Below, one piece after another: positions 48,891 through 63,100 of a stretch of 64,000 nt of DNA (its first letter is position 1; each line of letters opens with the position of its first letter). Under the pieces are notes generated by a model. It was given only the letters and a program-made list of their open reading frames with translations, did no database searches and was not told the origin of the DNA. Position numbers and translations under genes: made by a program. Origin of the DNA: Mycteria americana. Lineage: Eukaryota > Chordata > Aves > Ciconiiformes > Ciconiidae. The stretch lies in contig NC_134370.1 in NCBI RefSeq assembly GCF_035582795.1, positions 52,687,501 to 52,751,500 on the forward strand. Direction: 5' to 3'.

Positions 48891-51800
48891 GCTGAGTGAG
48901 TTGAAGTGGCCCACAGACCACTTAGACAAGTATCAGAGCAAATGAAAAGGAGCAAATGTCACCACATGGCCTAAACCAGTGCCTGCAGAGAAGGAAGAGG
49001 AATCCACATTTTAAACCTACTACGTTTTAGCGTCATCTTTGAGTCAGTACAGACTAGTTTTGCTGGGGAAGTAGTGTAAAGCAGATATGTGGACATACAT
49101 TGTTTGTTCAATTCAGATTTTAGCTTTTTTATTTCAGGAGATGAATGTAGATAATTGATAAACTTGAGTGTTTAGGTTTGGTAGCTTTCTAGCATGGGCT
49201 TGGAAAAGTGTCTCTGCTTTATGCGATAAAGAAGTATGTTGTATATAAGGTCTTTAATTAAAAAGAGAATTTTCCAATGTAAAAAGGTGTCTGTAGCTTT
49301 TGACCAGTCAAACATTTATTGTGTTTTCCGTGACTTCATGCTGTTACTAGTGATGCTAAAAGTCAGCAGCAACAAACATAACTGAGAGGTTTATCATGTC
49401 TCAAATTAGAGCTCTAAAAAGACTTCTAACTCAAAGTGACACACGCTGCTGAGAGTTGAAGGGGACGTACAGAAAACTTTCCAAGATCTTGGTGATACTG
49501 TTTCTGTCAGTGTTCAAGTACAGTAGCTTTTGCAAAAACTACTTTAGTACCTAATAATGTCAAAACCTGAGGTCTGCCATAAACCTCAAACACAGGCACT
49601 TCCAGTATACCTGTACTGTCCTGTCACAGCCTTTCATGGTGGAACTGATCAGAATCAAATTGTTCACAAAGGTCCCTGTTTGCATTTTGAAGTTGGAAAT
49701 CTTCAGTATGTATGTTTCTTTGGGCTAATGAAAAAACTATCATCTGCATGACTGGAAGTGTCTGTAGTTTATTTTCAGAGATAGAATTATAAATCTGAGC
49801 TTAAACAGGAATATAATCAATATATTGATAATATGTATCACAGAATCAATGTGAGAACATACAGTACTTACTAGAGTGTAATCATGTCAAAGTTTTACTA
49901 CACCAAAACCTTCATGAATCATTAGTTAGAGATTGTCACATTTCGGTTATGCCATAAACAAGACACAGATTGAATTTTGAAAGCATTAATTACTTTTATA
50001 GGAACTTACTGGAAATCTTTGATGTTCTTTCCATAAAAACTTTCTTGTGATTGTTTCAGTTTGAATCTAGTGTCATTTGTTTTTCTTTCATTGTGTATGA
50101 ATCATTTTGACAGACTCATCAAATAACTGAATACAGAATTGAATACTGAGGTCAAATTAATTGCTTGTATTGGTAATTACAATTTCAGGTAAATTTGTAG
50201 TTCACAATCATAGAAAACTATGGCTTTACTATGGCCTCTGCATTGAAAGACAAGTTTTCTGTCTCCTTGTCCATTGCTTGTGCTGTTGCATGAATTTCAC
50301 CCAATTAAGATGAGGCCAATATACTTCCTCTCATTCTCCTAACCTCTGTTTTATTATCCAATGGATGCATGCAAGTGTCCAGGGATGGTCTTAGGAGGAA
50401 GCAAAGTAACCAGGAGATGCTTTTCTTTAGTCTCTTACGTATTGCTTTTTTTACTTCACATTTTTGCTATCTAGAGAGAGCTTTGTTCTGGCTATTTTTT
50501 AACTTCTGCAATTAAAACAGCTGTTTTTAATGGCACTTCAGAGAAACAAATGGGCACTTTGGTGGACAGTGATACTCTGAGTAGTTCTTCCATGTGTGCT
50601 GTTTCTAGAAGTGTTAATTGAGTTTTGTGAGTGTCAAGCGGTTCAGCAGGATGAGAGGGCATCAGAACAGCACAACAGGCTTGGGCTCTTTTTGTTTCCA
50701 CCAACAGCATTACTGATGCACCACTTGCTCTCAATGATTTGTGTGTGTGACTGTAATGTATGTTGTGAATGAAATATTGCTGGTAGAAAGGAATCGGACG
50801 AATTCAAAGATCTTGAGCACCATTCTTCAGCTACGAGAATTTTAGTGTAACTATGTGTCCTTTTACAATCTGCACATAACAATATAAACACTACAGTGAA
50901 ATTGAAGTGAAGTTTGGGTAATGTTTCAATCTCAAAGTCTGAAATAAAGACCTCAGCAAGAGTGAAAAAAGTATTTGGACAATCTCTTAAAAACCTATCT
51001 TAATTTGACATTTTGGATTGTTTCTTATAATGCTGGGAATGAAAGTTGTATCTCTAGTAAGTACAGTTTTGCCTATGGACTTCAGTAGACATTTGTAAAA
51101 ATGTGCATGCAAGTTCCCGACTGCATGGAGTTGCATGTTCCTTTTCCACACCTTAAATATGTTATTTTTGTGACCACCACCACTTCCAAATAATCTGTGT
51201 ATGAATATGGAGGATATTTAGTTCTTTCTGGTCAGGTCACCGTAGCTGTTTTCCTATTTCAGTGGAATTTCACAGAAAATTGAATTTAGACAGTGTTCTA
51301 GGTGGCTGACATGAGTTAACCAGTGAAAATTCAACTGAACCTGAAAAACAGGCAGCATCTTACAGCTTTAAAAATGACCAGTGAAGGTGTGTTACATTGA
51401 AATAAATTTATGTGACAACATATACTAGGAAAAATAAAGGTGAGAGACTGGAAAAGAGAGTTTGTTAGTCTGTCTTTTTGTAAAACAAATATATTTAACA
51501 AATATGTGGATTTGCTTACATAAATATACAAGTAAATATGAATTTGTTAAGGAAACGCAAATTGTGTATAGAGAAGAAAGTGTAATATGTTGTAACTAGG
51601 AGGAACAAAAAATTCAAAGAATTGGGAGAAAGCAAATATAAGAAAGATAGCTATAAAAACATTATAAGATATAGGTTTTAAAACCTTGATTAATGGTACT
51701 TAGACTAATAGAGAAGCAGACTTTAGAATGTTCTCTAGAAAGAATGATATTTGGGCAGAGTATCCCTAAACAGGCTTTAAAAGAAGAGTATGTGCTGATC

Positions 51801-54005
51801 ATTTTTGCTCTTTTAACAGGTAAACCAGATAAAAAGCTGGATAAACTACAACATGCTCACATATCCAGTCAGGAAGCAAAACCTTATCATATAGCTCTTT
51901 AAACCATTTGGGTCTATGCTTCATGGTTAATTTAATTAATATTGAGGATTCTTTTAGATCGATCTGCAATGCTTTGTTGTCTTTGGGTTTGTTTGTTTGT
52001 TTGTTTTAAATCATACGACTTCTTTTTGAGCAAAATAAATCTCAATCTGCAGATGCATGTTTCATGAGTAGAAAGGGACTAAATATACTGGATCAGCTGG
52101 AATAATTTACTCAGTTCTGTCATTGACATGGAATACACAGTCAAACTGATGGAAAACCAGCCCTCTGAACTGGATTTTGAGATATATCGCCTTTGTTTCT
52201 CTGAACCAAACAGTAAGGGGGCTGCATTCCTAAGAAGCTGTCATCTGATGTACATACCTCTGCAATGGCAAAGCAATCTCAATCTTAAGGCATACCGTTT
52301 GCGTTTATCAAGTTACCTTTTAGAATCCCTATGTCTAGGTTAATGTGTGCCAGTGGTCAGACAATGTTTTCCTCCAGAAAGCTTCCTTTCTGTTTCTCTG
52401 TTTGATAATGAATGTTTCTTTTGTTTAATCTGAGTTGGATTGGGCTGTGGCTGAAGTTCTTGACGGAAAAGCTATTGTGATCTCAACAGTGAGATACTGA
52501 AGTGGTTATAACAATCTTGGGAATGGTCAAAGCTGGAAGAAAGGAAGAAATTCTTTCTCCATAATAGTGCTGTAGATTAAGATTCCAGGGTCAGGGTGTG
52601 TAGTGGGAACGATAAATGGATGCAGAACAGTACTTTACAGTGTCACTTTCTGAGTAAAACAGTAAAACATGTTCTGGTCTTCTCTCCATTCTCATAGGCA
52701 CATGATACTGCAGAGCTTCAAAATCAGAAGTAAAATCAGCTGGACAGTTGCCTCCTGCCTTCCTAAATAGGTAAACATATTAGAAACAGAAACAGGGGCC
52801 TACCTACCTCATTCCTGTAAGTAGCTATAAACATCCCTTCCACCCCCCAAATTAGCATCTGTCATTTAGTTGTTTTGAAATGCTGAGCATAAGGGCCTTT
52901 CAAAGAAAACAAGAATTTAATTTGTTTTCTGGTTGACAACAATTAAGTGTAGCCAACCAAAGAAACCAACTAAAATTATTAACAAGCTAACAGCATGCCT
53001 ATTGCCTGTGGCAACATAGAGCTGATGGATGATGCAGTGTTACTCATTAAATGAATCTTCATCTGTGCTTACTAAAGCTTGGATGCTAAGTAAGTTCCTA
53101 AAACCATCCGTATCATCGCCATGTTAAACTGCTGCAGCAGGTGATCTGTCACTGCAGAAGCTCTGTTTTGGGCTTAGTTCTTTGCTTTTATATTTCTTAA
53201 CAGTTCATTCTGTAATAACATGGTGCAACCCATCGTGAAACTTAAATGGAAGATCCCCATAGTAATAACCTCGTAAGGACAGTGAACTGAACAATACATT
53301 TGCTAAATAAGTGGTGTTCAGCTGATTATCAGCTGCTGTAAATTGCCATTTGCTTGCTGACTTCTCTGTCCTTTTTCTAGGGAGAAAGTGGGTTTACTGG
53401 TGTGGATGCCTGCCTCATTTACTTCACCAAAATGAGATAGGGCATGCAGGAGACAAGGGAGATTTTTGCAAGTAGAACCTACCATGGTGAGTTGGATTTT
53501 GTCCCTGCTTCTGCTACAGGATTTGTCAGTGATGCTAAATACATTGCTTAAACCAAACTTTTCACACAAATGTTTCTCCTCTGGAAGTATGTTATGCATA
53601 ACACTTCCTTGGCAGCAGGGCTGGATTAAGAAGTTCTTCCCTACTGCTTTTTCCTCCCCTGCCACGTTGAGTCCACAGAACTGCTTGAGGGGACCTTCAA
53701 TAAATTAAAGCAGCAAACTAAATGGAGCTGAAAATAATTAATTTCTACCATGTACGCAAGAAAAGTATGAGAAACTGTGGTCTGTATTCTTGATTTGACA
53801 CCACAGGGTCTGTCTTGAACACTATACTGAAAATTAAGCACATGAGAACTACTAGATTTTTAATTTTGAGTTGCTAAATACCCTCTAAAATTGTAATAAA
53901 GTGCAGGGACTCAAAATTAATAATGCTTTTCAAGCTAATCTGTCTTCCTTGGCTCCACTTTTAAAATAGTGTAGTAATTGCACACCTTACAGGCACATTC
54001 TTAAT
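48891..54005. other. No supported gene; one terminal-exon-like site
   Basis: No recognisable gene. An acceptor-like TTTTTGCTCTTTTAACAG ending at 51,819 is followed by 26 open codons, a stop at 51,900-51,902 and AATAAA at 52,034-52,039. This could be an alternative last exon. A (GTTT)n lies at about 51,987-52,006. A 115-codon minus-strand frame at 53,318-53,665 is unrecognised. Confidence 0.5.
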
Positions 54006-54180
54006 GGCTTTAAACTGAAAGAGGGTAGATTTAGATTAGATATAAGGAAGAAATTCTTCACTATGAGGGTCATGAGGCACTTGAACATGTTGCCCAGAGA
54101 AGCTGTGGATGCCCCATCCCTGGAAGTGTTAAAGGCCAGGTTGGATGGGGCTTTGAGCAACGTGGTCTAGTGGAAGGCTG
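54006..54180 (+). mobile_element. CR1: CR1 LINE fragment lacking its 3' terminus
   Basis: The segment reads TTTAGATTAGATATAAGGAA, then GAAATTCTTCACTATGAGGG, GTTGCCCAGAGAAGCTGTGG, ATGCCCCATCCCTGGAAGTG and GGTTGGATGGGGCTTTGAGC, ending at TCTAGTGGAAGG. This is the well-known region just upstream of the CR1 3' end. The expected last 80-100 bp, including the GATCTTTAAGGTC-type segment and the octamer tail, are missing. LINE copies are normally cut at the 5' end and keep the 3' end, so the 3' part was probably lost by a later deletion. The sequence encodes the extreme C-terminus of ORF2 but has no useful open frame. Confidence 0.93.
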
Positions 54181-57100
54181 AAGTATAAGAAGGTTATATT
54201 TGACATGCATGAAGTGTTCTATAACATTTTCATGAAGAGCAGCGGTAATGCTATTGTGAGATTATTTCCCCTCCAGATGTTGGAGGCTGGGTCTTGGGTT
54301 TTTTCACTGCTATGAATCCTAATAATTTTTTGATCATAAAATGAAAGTTCAATGCTTAAGGATGTCAGGATAACAAAATACCTAGTAGAGATCAATTTTT
54401 CCATTACTGCAAATGTATGTTTCCTGTCATTGTTCACTGTGATTGTGAAGGAGTCCTAACAGAACTGCTAACGGTCCATAGCACTGCAGCATGGAAAATG
54501 TATCCTCCTTGGTGTCTTTATTTAACGGATTTAATTTTTTTCTAATTTTGAAGCTTAACCTTGGGTTTGAAATTCACTGTAAACAACTTTTTCAACAGCA
54601 AGGGGGACTAATGGAGCCTATAGTTTGCTATAGGTGTATTGCCTTTGTCCCCACTCCTCATGACAATAATTCTCTCTCTCTCATGGTTTCCCTTCTTTGT
54701 TGCCTTCATTTCTTCAGGTTTTCCTAGACTCCCACTTCTATGTTATCCCAGTTTTCACACGTCTTCTCAGTGCCTTGTAGGGATGCACCAGGTCAAGCTT
54801 CTGGGCAGAGGCTTCCCACATATTGCACACGGAGCTAGGCCTGAGCACTTGTGCATCTACAAATATGACCGTTTTGAGTTAATTCAGAATTAATTTAAAC
54901 AAAAGCAAATATGATATCTTCTTTTATTATTGTTGTAAATTCTACGAATGATTCCTGGAACTGTAAAGGAAATTCTTCTAAACCTTTATCAGCATGAAAT
55001 TTGATAACTTTATTGTGACCAACTTCCATGAAACACATCAACTTTCTCTATAGTAGTCTATAGCACCTTGTAAGATGATTCAGTACTTATGACCTACTAA
55101 TTGTATTGGATCCATTGCAAAACCAAACCTATCCAGTATTTACAAGCTATATCAACTTCACAAAAGGTGTTCATATAAACAATGATTTGACTATATTTTT
55201 AAACTTATATTCCTTGAGTTGGAGCAATGAGGAAAGCTTTATTTAATATTCAGTGGACTCAAGCATGCTTCCTGCTCTAGTGTAAGCACGTAAATCAGAT
55301 GAAAGTTAGGAAATACATGAGGTGGTTTAGAACCAGTTAGAATTGGGCCTGGAGTGTAAGAAAAATAAATAATTTTTAAATGTATCTGAATGTTTTTATT
55401 CATAAACTAGTTAGTTGTGATGAGCATCTAGAAAGCTGCTGGGAATATTATGGAAATGTGATGCTGTTCTGAGAACAAGGAGACACATTGTTGAGCAGAA
55501 GAGGGGGAGTGCAGTTCAATTGTTGTTAAAATCTACAGCATGGGAGGAGGCAAGTGTTATGAAGCCACTCAGAGGAATAATGCTTGTTACCCTGGTATCT
55601 CTGATGACCAGCTGGTCATAAGGCCAGTCTGCAGAGCCTCCTTCAAGAGTTGCATGGATTTGTGATGGTCTGTCTGACTGTGATCAAGGTGTGGCTGTGT
55701 GTTAATGCCCTTCAGAATGGCTTTAAGTGCTATGCAGATTTTTGCATGAATACTTTATTTGTGTTGTTAGATATAGATTGTTAATAGAAAGTGCAAGTAT
55801 GAGGAGAGGAGGTTTTTCGCTCACTCCAGTGTCAGGAATAGGATTTGGAAGATGAGAAAGAACTTAAAGGTCTTTCTTATTAGGACTTTTAGCTTTAAAG
55901 TAGATTTACTTAAATTTCTTGTAGGTGTCTTGATTCATACTGTACCTTATTGAGAGTATTTAATAACTATAACTATTTATTCTATATCAGTCAGTATTGA
56001 AACTTCAGCCCTATAGATGTCAGGGAATTCAGCAGTGTTTCTCATGGTTAAATTCATAGCATCTATTTTCCAGTTTGCTTTACAGAAGGGCCTTTTCATT
56101 ATTGGATAATAAAGAGATACGAACCTAACCACCTGCAGGCTACGAAAAAATAAATCTTTCTATCGGATTATTTCTATGTTTTTTTTATTATTCAGGATTA
56201 CGTGAGCATCATGAGATAAGTTGACTATGAGGAATGGATGAATGGGGGAGGCAGAGCTCAGAAATACGAAGACAGCGCTTCTAGCAAAACTTAGGGAACA
56301 TAATGGCAGGTTCATGGTATTTCAAGTAGAAAGGAATCAGAAAAAATGAAATTCAAACAGAAGAAACCTCTAAGCTAGCTAACTCTAATTTAATCTTCTC
56401 TTGCCTCAAAAGAATTATTTTTAATACTTTTGATATTTCCCAATCTGTTCTAAATATAAGAAATTTGTGTGGCAAAGATGGTGAGTAGTCATCATTGATT
56501 ATAGAGTTTAGGGCAGACTGTTGGGTGGCAAATGGCACTGTCTTCTTGCAGGTGCTGGTTTTAGATGCCTTTTAAATGGTGTATTTTTCTACTAAAATTT
56601 TCTGCTTAAATTGGAGATTGTGCTTTTAAAGCCTGAGCCATAACCTTGTTCTGCTACTGGCATTAGTCTTCAACAGAGTGATTGTCAGTAGCAGAGTTCT
56701 GAGCTTTCATAAACATTGTACTGACAAACCTTAAAACAGATTTTGAAAATAAGATGATTGGAAAAATGTCATTAACTTGCAGGTAGTGTGAAGCTTGGAA
56801 AAAATTAGAAAAAAAAATTGAAAACATGGATTTTGTTTGGGTTAAAAAAAAATAATCAGTCTCTCAATTCTAGACATTAAAAAATAAAGCCTGCACAGTT
56901 CTTTGCTAAGGTATTTATTAAGTTATGCTATTGCAATTTCAAGGCAAATTGTACAGAACTCAGTAAGCCATGAGTAAAGGTATTAAATACAACATTGTAT
57001 TTCTCCTTGATTTGGTTACGTTTTGGTCATCTTAACTGTCATCAAACTTCAGGGAGGAATAGCATAAAATTGAATCAACATTTTAATTGGATTAAATATT

Positions 57101-60100
57101 TTTGAACAAAGGATGGGGATTCCTCAGTATTTCATTATTTTGAAATATTTATAATATCTCAATTATGAAATTAGTCCAGCAATATGTCTGGGGTAAAGGA
57201 AAAATATTTAAGTAATCAAATAACAAACTATCCTACTTGCAGGTATGCTTCTCTTTCGTAGAACAGAGTGCTGGAAAGACATGTATTTTATTTTTGTCTA
57301 CTTATAAGTCCTTTTGTAACTCATTTGAAAAGAGAGAAACATTGATTTTTTCAAATTCACTGCAAAGCAATGATAAATACATGTGTGTTTAAAAAAAGGT
57401 CGGGGGGCTCTGTTTGGATGGCAGAAGAGCAATGGCACAAAAGAACATTGTCTTATAATACGGAGTTCTGAATTGAGACCGAGCTAGGTGCTAAAAGCAA
57501 ATGCACATATTACCAAAAAAAGGAGTACTTGTGAGCTCGCCTGTTTATCCAAGAACAACAGCCAATGCAAATGCTTGAAGTCATCTCAACCGTGAAATGT
57601 CTCTCAAAGAGATGAAAAAGGTATCCTTGACCAATACTGCTTTCCTTTCTTAAGTATAACAGCTGAACGAACTGGTTGTGCATTCTGCTGTTAGCAGTGT
57701 GCTCTCTTGTGCTTTGGCATATACGGTCTTGTTTTTCTGCTGCACTGTTTTATGAAGTCAATAGTCATTCATAAAGATCTGGATTTCTACATGTGGCAGT
57801 TGTGAAGTTGTTTGAATGTACAGTATTGATCTGGGGACCTGAAATTATTTTTGTCAGTTCTTCTGTTTTCTTTCCTCGTTGAGTTATAATTACCCGAATA
57901 TTATCTGATACAGTTTAAAGAGAAAATAATTTTCTTCAACTTTTCAGGGGATGGAGTAAGAAGATAAATATAGATCTGGGTAATAGTTCCATACTGAAGA
58001 GTGTTCTTTCTGACCACACAGATTCTGAGTAGTAAGATTTTCATACAGTCTAGAAAAAGAGAGATGACAAAAATACTTCCTTACAAGCAAACCTTCATAC
58101 CAAATACATGTAAACAGACTGGATTGTGTGTGGATGAAGTCAAGCAAAGAAGCAAAGTTAGAATTCACAAATCTTTCTTTCCTACTTTCAAGTCTGAATT
58201 GTGTCCAGATGCTGTTTTTTTTCCCTCTGACTACCAAAGGTCTCTTCTTGAATATAGATTTGTCTGTCTCTCCCTTTCAGAAGTGGGACTTGATGTACTA
58301 AACTATCTTAAGGCTCCTGAGCTATTGCTGAGCTCATCAGTTGTCTCTCTAGCTGATGCACAAATATTTTCAGAACTCCACCCTCCTCTGTGAGAAATGT
58401 TTTTTTATTTAAGCTGTTGAGGATTAAGAATGATATTAGTAAAATCTTTCGGATTCTTGCTGAAAATTTTGTAAGTATCCAGTTAGATCGTGGAGAAAAA
58501 GCTGTATCCAAGTGTTGCATATAGAATGTTTTCTCTGGAACCATTGTCACTTTAAAAGTCCTTGTGAGTTTGGACACTGCACTCAGCATCTGCAAGTCCC
58601 TGTCTTTCTACTCGGGTGTCAGACTAATTTTATTTGTCCTTGCCAGATCAGCAGCACTGAACAGATTGCATTGCTCTGTTCTGCTGGGGCAAAGTCAATC
58701 CACGTTAATGGCTTCTTTAATCTTTTAAAAGTGATTATTTTATTTGGGGCAGCGACTCCAGCCAATTCCAGTCTCTTGCTAGTGATAGTGGTCAAATAGA
58801 GATAAGCAGTGCCTGCATAAGACAAGTTAGACCCTAATCTTTCCACATTTTGTGCCTAATTTAACTGAAAAAAATTCTAAACTTGGTTCTCAGGAGTCAT
58901 AACATTGCATGGCTCATGTGGTTTACCTTCTCCAACCTTGATTTCAGGTAATACTGCCTAGCACTCTCTATGCTATTAGATGTTGTGTACCTAATCTAAG
59001 CCAAGTCTATCTGATGTGTCTCATCTAGGCACCTGAAGTATCTAATTCTATAGTATACTTTTGTTAGATTTTGCTTTTCAAGGACTAGGAAATTACAGTA
59101 GACCAGGGAACCTGCAGATCTGAAGAAAAAGGAGGAAATTAAATGATCTATTATTCCACCTTACATTGCTAATCTAAAAATCTTTTGATGGCAAAATTCA
59201 CTTCTAAGCATTTAATCATTTGTTGCAAAAATAGATCCTTCTTGGATATTCCTTTTACCAACTTTACAGAAATTATTTCTCTGTGTGTTCCCTGATACAC
59301 GACTTGGAAAAGAAAACCCTGGCTTAGGTGGCTAAAGCTTAAAGTCACAGATGCTGTTGTGTTGCTGTCTTGAAACTGTAGCTTGTGCTGTGTAAGCCCT
59401 TCAGTTCCTACTAAGCTCAATGTCTGCTTTGACAAGGGGGTTTTCTGGGTTATAAATAAGCCCAAGTGTGTCTCTCACCTCCCGTCCCCGTCCCCTCAAT
59501 GCCTGCTCTGGGCACCAAAGAATTCTGATAACTTCTAGTTTGTTTTACAAATCTCCATCAGAGGTCTGCTGTCTCCTGCAGGGCTGGTAATGGTATCACC
59601 CGAAGCATAACAAACTACTGCTTACAAGTTTCTAGGAAACTGCCTTCTTTGGGATGTAAGCAATGTCCCAGAACTTTCCAGTAATGAGGAGGTGGTTATC
59701 AATAGAAAACAAATCTCACTTTTAATTTTCTGATGCAGTTAATATAACTTGTAGTCAGAGTGATCAGACCGAAATGTTATTCCATTTTATTTAAGTGTCA
59801 TCTTGGCTATTGCTGTGGTAGTATTTTTACAGAAGTATGTTGGCTTATTATAGAACAGTGGCATTTGGTTTTGCAAATAACTGCGACACATACCTGTCAC
59901 TACAGGCAGCTTACTCTTTAACTCATCGTTTGGCAGTTACTGTTAATTTTAGGCTAATTTAAGATTATGGACCATTTGATTGTAGACTATTTGAATTTCA
60001 ATATTAAATTTGTCTTAGGAATCCTCATTAAGATACAATTAATAAAGACTAACTGCTGTATTGGGATACTCGGGCTGCTCTGCCTAATGTGGGTGGAAGT

Positions 60101-63100
60101 AGAAGTGTGTTTTAATTACAGACAGTGCTCTGTCATTTTGAGATTTAATTGCTAGTTGGATTGGTTATTTTAATAACTGTCTATTATGAGACAATTTTGC
60201 TCCCTAATAACAACAATATTGTTATTGTATGTGGTACATACTGTCAGTGAGTGCAAACATGGAGCTTTGCTTTTTCAAGTGTAGAAAACATAAACATTGT
60301 AGTTCATGCTCTTTACCTCTGGTATATGCCTTTACAGGTTTCATTACTCATATTATTTGTGTGAACTAGACTGATTTACTTAGTCCTCATGAAATCAAAA
60401 TACTTTTGCTAGTTACCAGAAGTAGAATAAAATACTTCTAAGCCCCATTCCATAGTGAGAAATGAGACTCATCCTCTTTTGTACAAACTGTATAAATCAT
60501 GTTTTTCACCACTGGTAGAAGCCATGTCTGTAAGGCAGTAACTTCACATAGCTTTTCAGGCCAGTGTATCCAAACAAAAATTCATGTCTTAGTAAATTCT
60601 ATCCAAGGTAGGTTCTCATGGAACTCCAGGAAATTCTGGTTGTCTTGAAGATTCCTTTTCTGCAGTAAAGCTGTGTTTTTCCAAGGTTTTAGACCTGGAT
60701 GAGAAGAATTAAATATATACTTTACAAAAATAATACATGTTCTCACTGGACAGTCCAATCATCAGGATGTATTTTTAAGAAAAAAAATACTGACTGATTC
60801 AGTTTAGAGCAAGAGTCTGTCATTCTAAAGAAATCCATCTTGATCTAAGAAGGCCTTAATATATTGTAACATGGAAATAAGATAGAGCAGTAGAAGGATA
60901 CAGTTTAAATATTTCATGCAGTATAAAGACTTTATAGTACTTAAACACTCCTCCCTTTATAGTTATTTAGCCTGAAGTCCATGAGAATTTCTATTCTGTT
61001 GTTTTTACTGTTAATAATATGATGCGCATATTAGTGTAGTGTCTGCAGACTTAGCTAATAGACAGTGGCTACATGATGAAAATATGATCTTTGTCTGTCT
61101 CGAAGTATTACTATTTTAGATAAGGTGATTAGAAACTCCAAGTTTCTAATTAAACCTTTAAAATCAGGACAGTTCAAAATAAATGTCATCTATTCTAGAT
61201 GCTGCATGGGCTCTGTAATAAATTTTTAGCATTGCAGAACCAGACTATAGCCCAACCTAAGTTCATTCAGATTCACATACTTATAAGTAAATTCATGTAG
61301 TCTTGAATTACCCCTCTTGCAAAGACAAAAAGAATTTCAGTAAAATTAGACAAAAACTATCCATACCTGATCTCTCAGTTTTATTCATGTGTATAAGGGC
61401 GGAGAGCATACGGATGGAGAAGTTGGTACTGTTTGTATAGCTAAAAAAAGAAGGAGTTGATATGTTGATAGAGAAGACTGGAAGTAACTCTTTTCCAAGT
61501 AAATCATCTTCTCTCACATTTCTTCTTGAATTACCTCCATATATTTCAAGCATGAAAAGCTGAGACTGTTGGTTTCACATGGATGTTAAAAATCTTTGGA
61601 CACTTTATCCAGAGAGAATAAAATCCTTTTGAGTAACTAAAGTAAGTTTCAGTGTAAATTAGACCAGTAAGATTCTAAAAAAGTCTCTTCATGGAGCAGT
61701 TAATTCTTTACAGAGGACTAGGGGATCTTTAACACTCTTAGAAGGTGAAATGACGTTTGGCAAATAGTAGGTTTCAAGACTGAAAAGGGTCAAACACACT
61801 GTGGTTAAGTTCCAGACACTTATGTCCTGGTCACGTTTTGCTAAACTTGGAACTGAGTCAACATCCTTTGCAAAATGTGTACTGCATGTAATTATGTTCC
61901 ATATATTGTTTCACTGGAGGCTGTGAGATTTGGCTGTTTCATTTTTGTTTTTCAGTTATTTATTGTTGCTGTATCATAAAAATGAATTGTGCACTGGTGG
62001 TGTAATAAACTAACAAATGCCTTATTTGTCTTATTAAACAGGCAGGGATTAAAAGGATGTCTTATTAAAATATCTTTGTTGAAATGTTGCATAAGTAATT
62101 GGATAAATTTTTATGGTGAGGTATTTTATTTTGTGAGGGAATGATCTTTCCCTTTATGCAGAAATTAAGAAAGATTTGCACTCTTCAGTGATTGTTGTTA
62201 ACAGATTTTAATACATACAAAGAAAAAATTTCAATAAATTTTTTCATTGATTCTGAAAGCATCTGCTGAATTGCTCGATACTATGATGGAACAAGACAAT
62301 TTGTTAAATACGCTTCTGATTCTTGTGATGATTAAAGCATCACCAAGGGGAAGACGCCACCCAAGAGGAAGCCGGTTGTCTCTTCCCTGTATCTCTTACT
62401 TGGTGAAGCCATACTAGTTACTACCCATGGTTATCAAGAACAGCTGCTGCAGTAGGAAATGACAGGACCTTAAAAATACTAAGGTATGCTTGTGTGTTCT
62501 TGAATGCCATCTGAGTTATCTGCAATACTTCTTGTGAATCAGGGATACTCTGTAAGTTGCTGAGGTTGGAACCACTCATGAGAGCAATAAAAATAACAAA
62601 GTAGACAGCTGTCCAGTTGCTTTATCTGTTGTATCAAATCTTTTGCAGTATAGGAAGGGCAAGCACTGGGGGAATTCCCATTGTGCCTGTAAAAAGAATA
62701 GAAAAAATATGTCTTATTAGAAAGAATAAGAAAAGGGCATAACACATTCTAGTATTTATGCAGATAACTTTTATTTGAAAGCTGGAGCTAAGAAGAGCTG
62801 TATGCAAAATAGCTTTATTCTTCCTAAAAGTTCAGCTTCTAAAAGCCCAGCAATTGAAAAAAGGGATTATAAGTGATTAAATTGGTTTGGTAAACAGTGT
62901 TATAGTGAAAACTGAGATGCACTGTGCCCGTTAATTTCCAGGCTGTGTTCTTGGACCAGTGAGACAAAATCTCCAATTTCTCATGCAGTTACTGAAAAAT
63001 AGGTATAAGAGTCAGTTTCTTCAAAGAAAGAAAAATGATAAAATAACTTCTGTTGCACAGGGGAAAAAAAAAAAGCTATCTCCCTGCAGTATAAGGAAAC

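Noticed and set aside
52500..52600. GGAAGAAATTCTTTCTCC, similar to part of the CR1 3' region
   Set aside because: Only one short word matches and the neighbouring CR1 segments are absent.
53318..53665. 115-codon minus-strand open frame
   Set aside because: It has no recognisable motif, signal peptide or splice context; this length is within chance expectation for 64 kb of such DNA.
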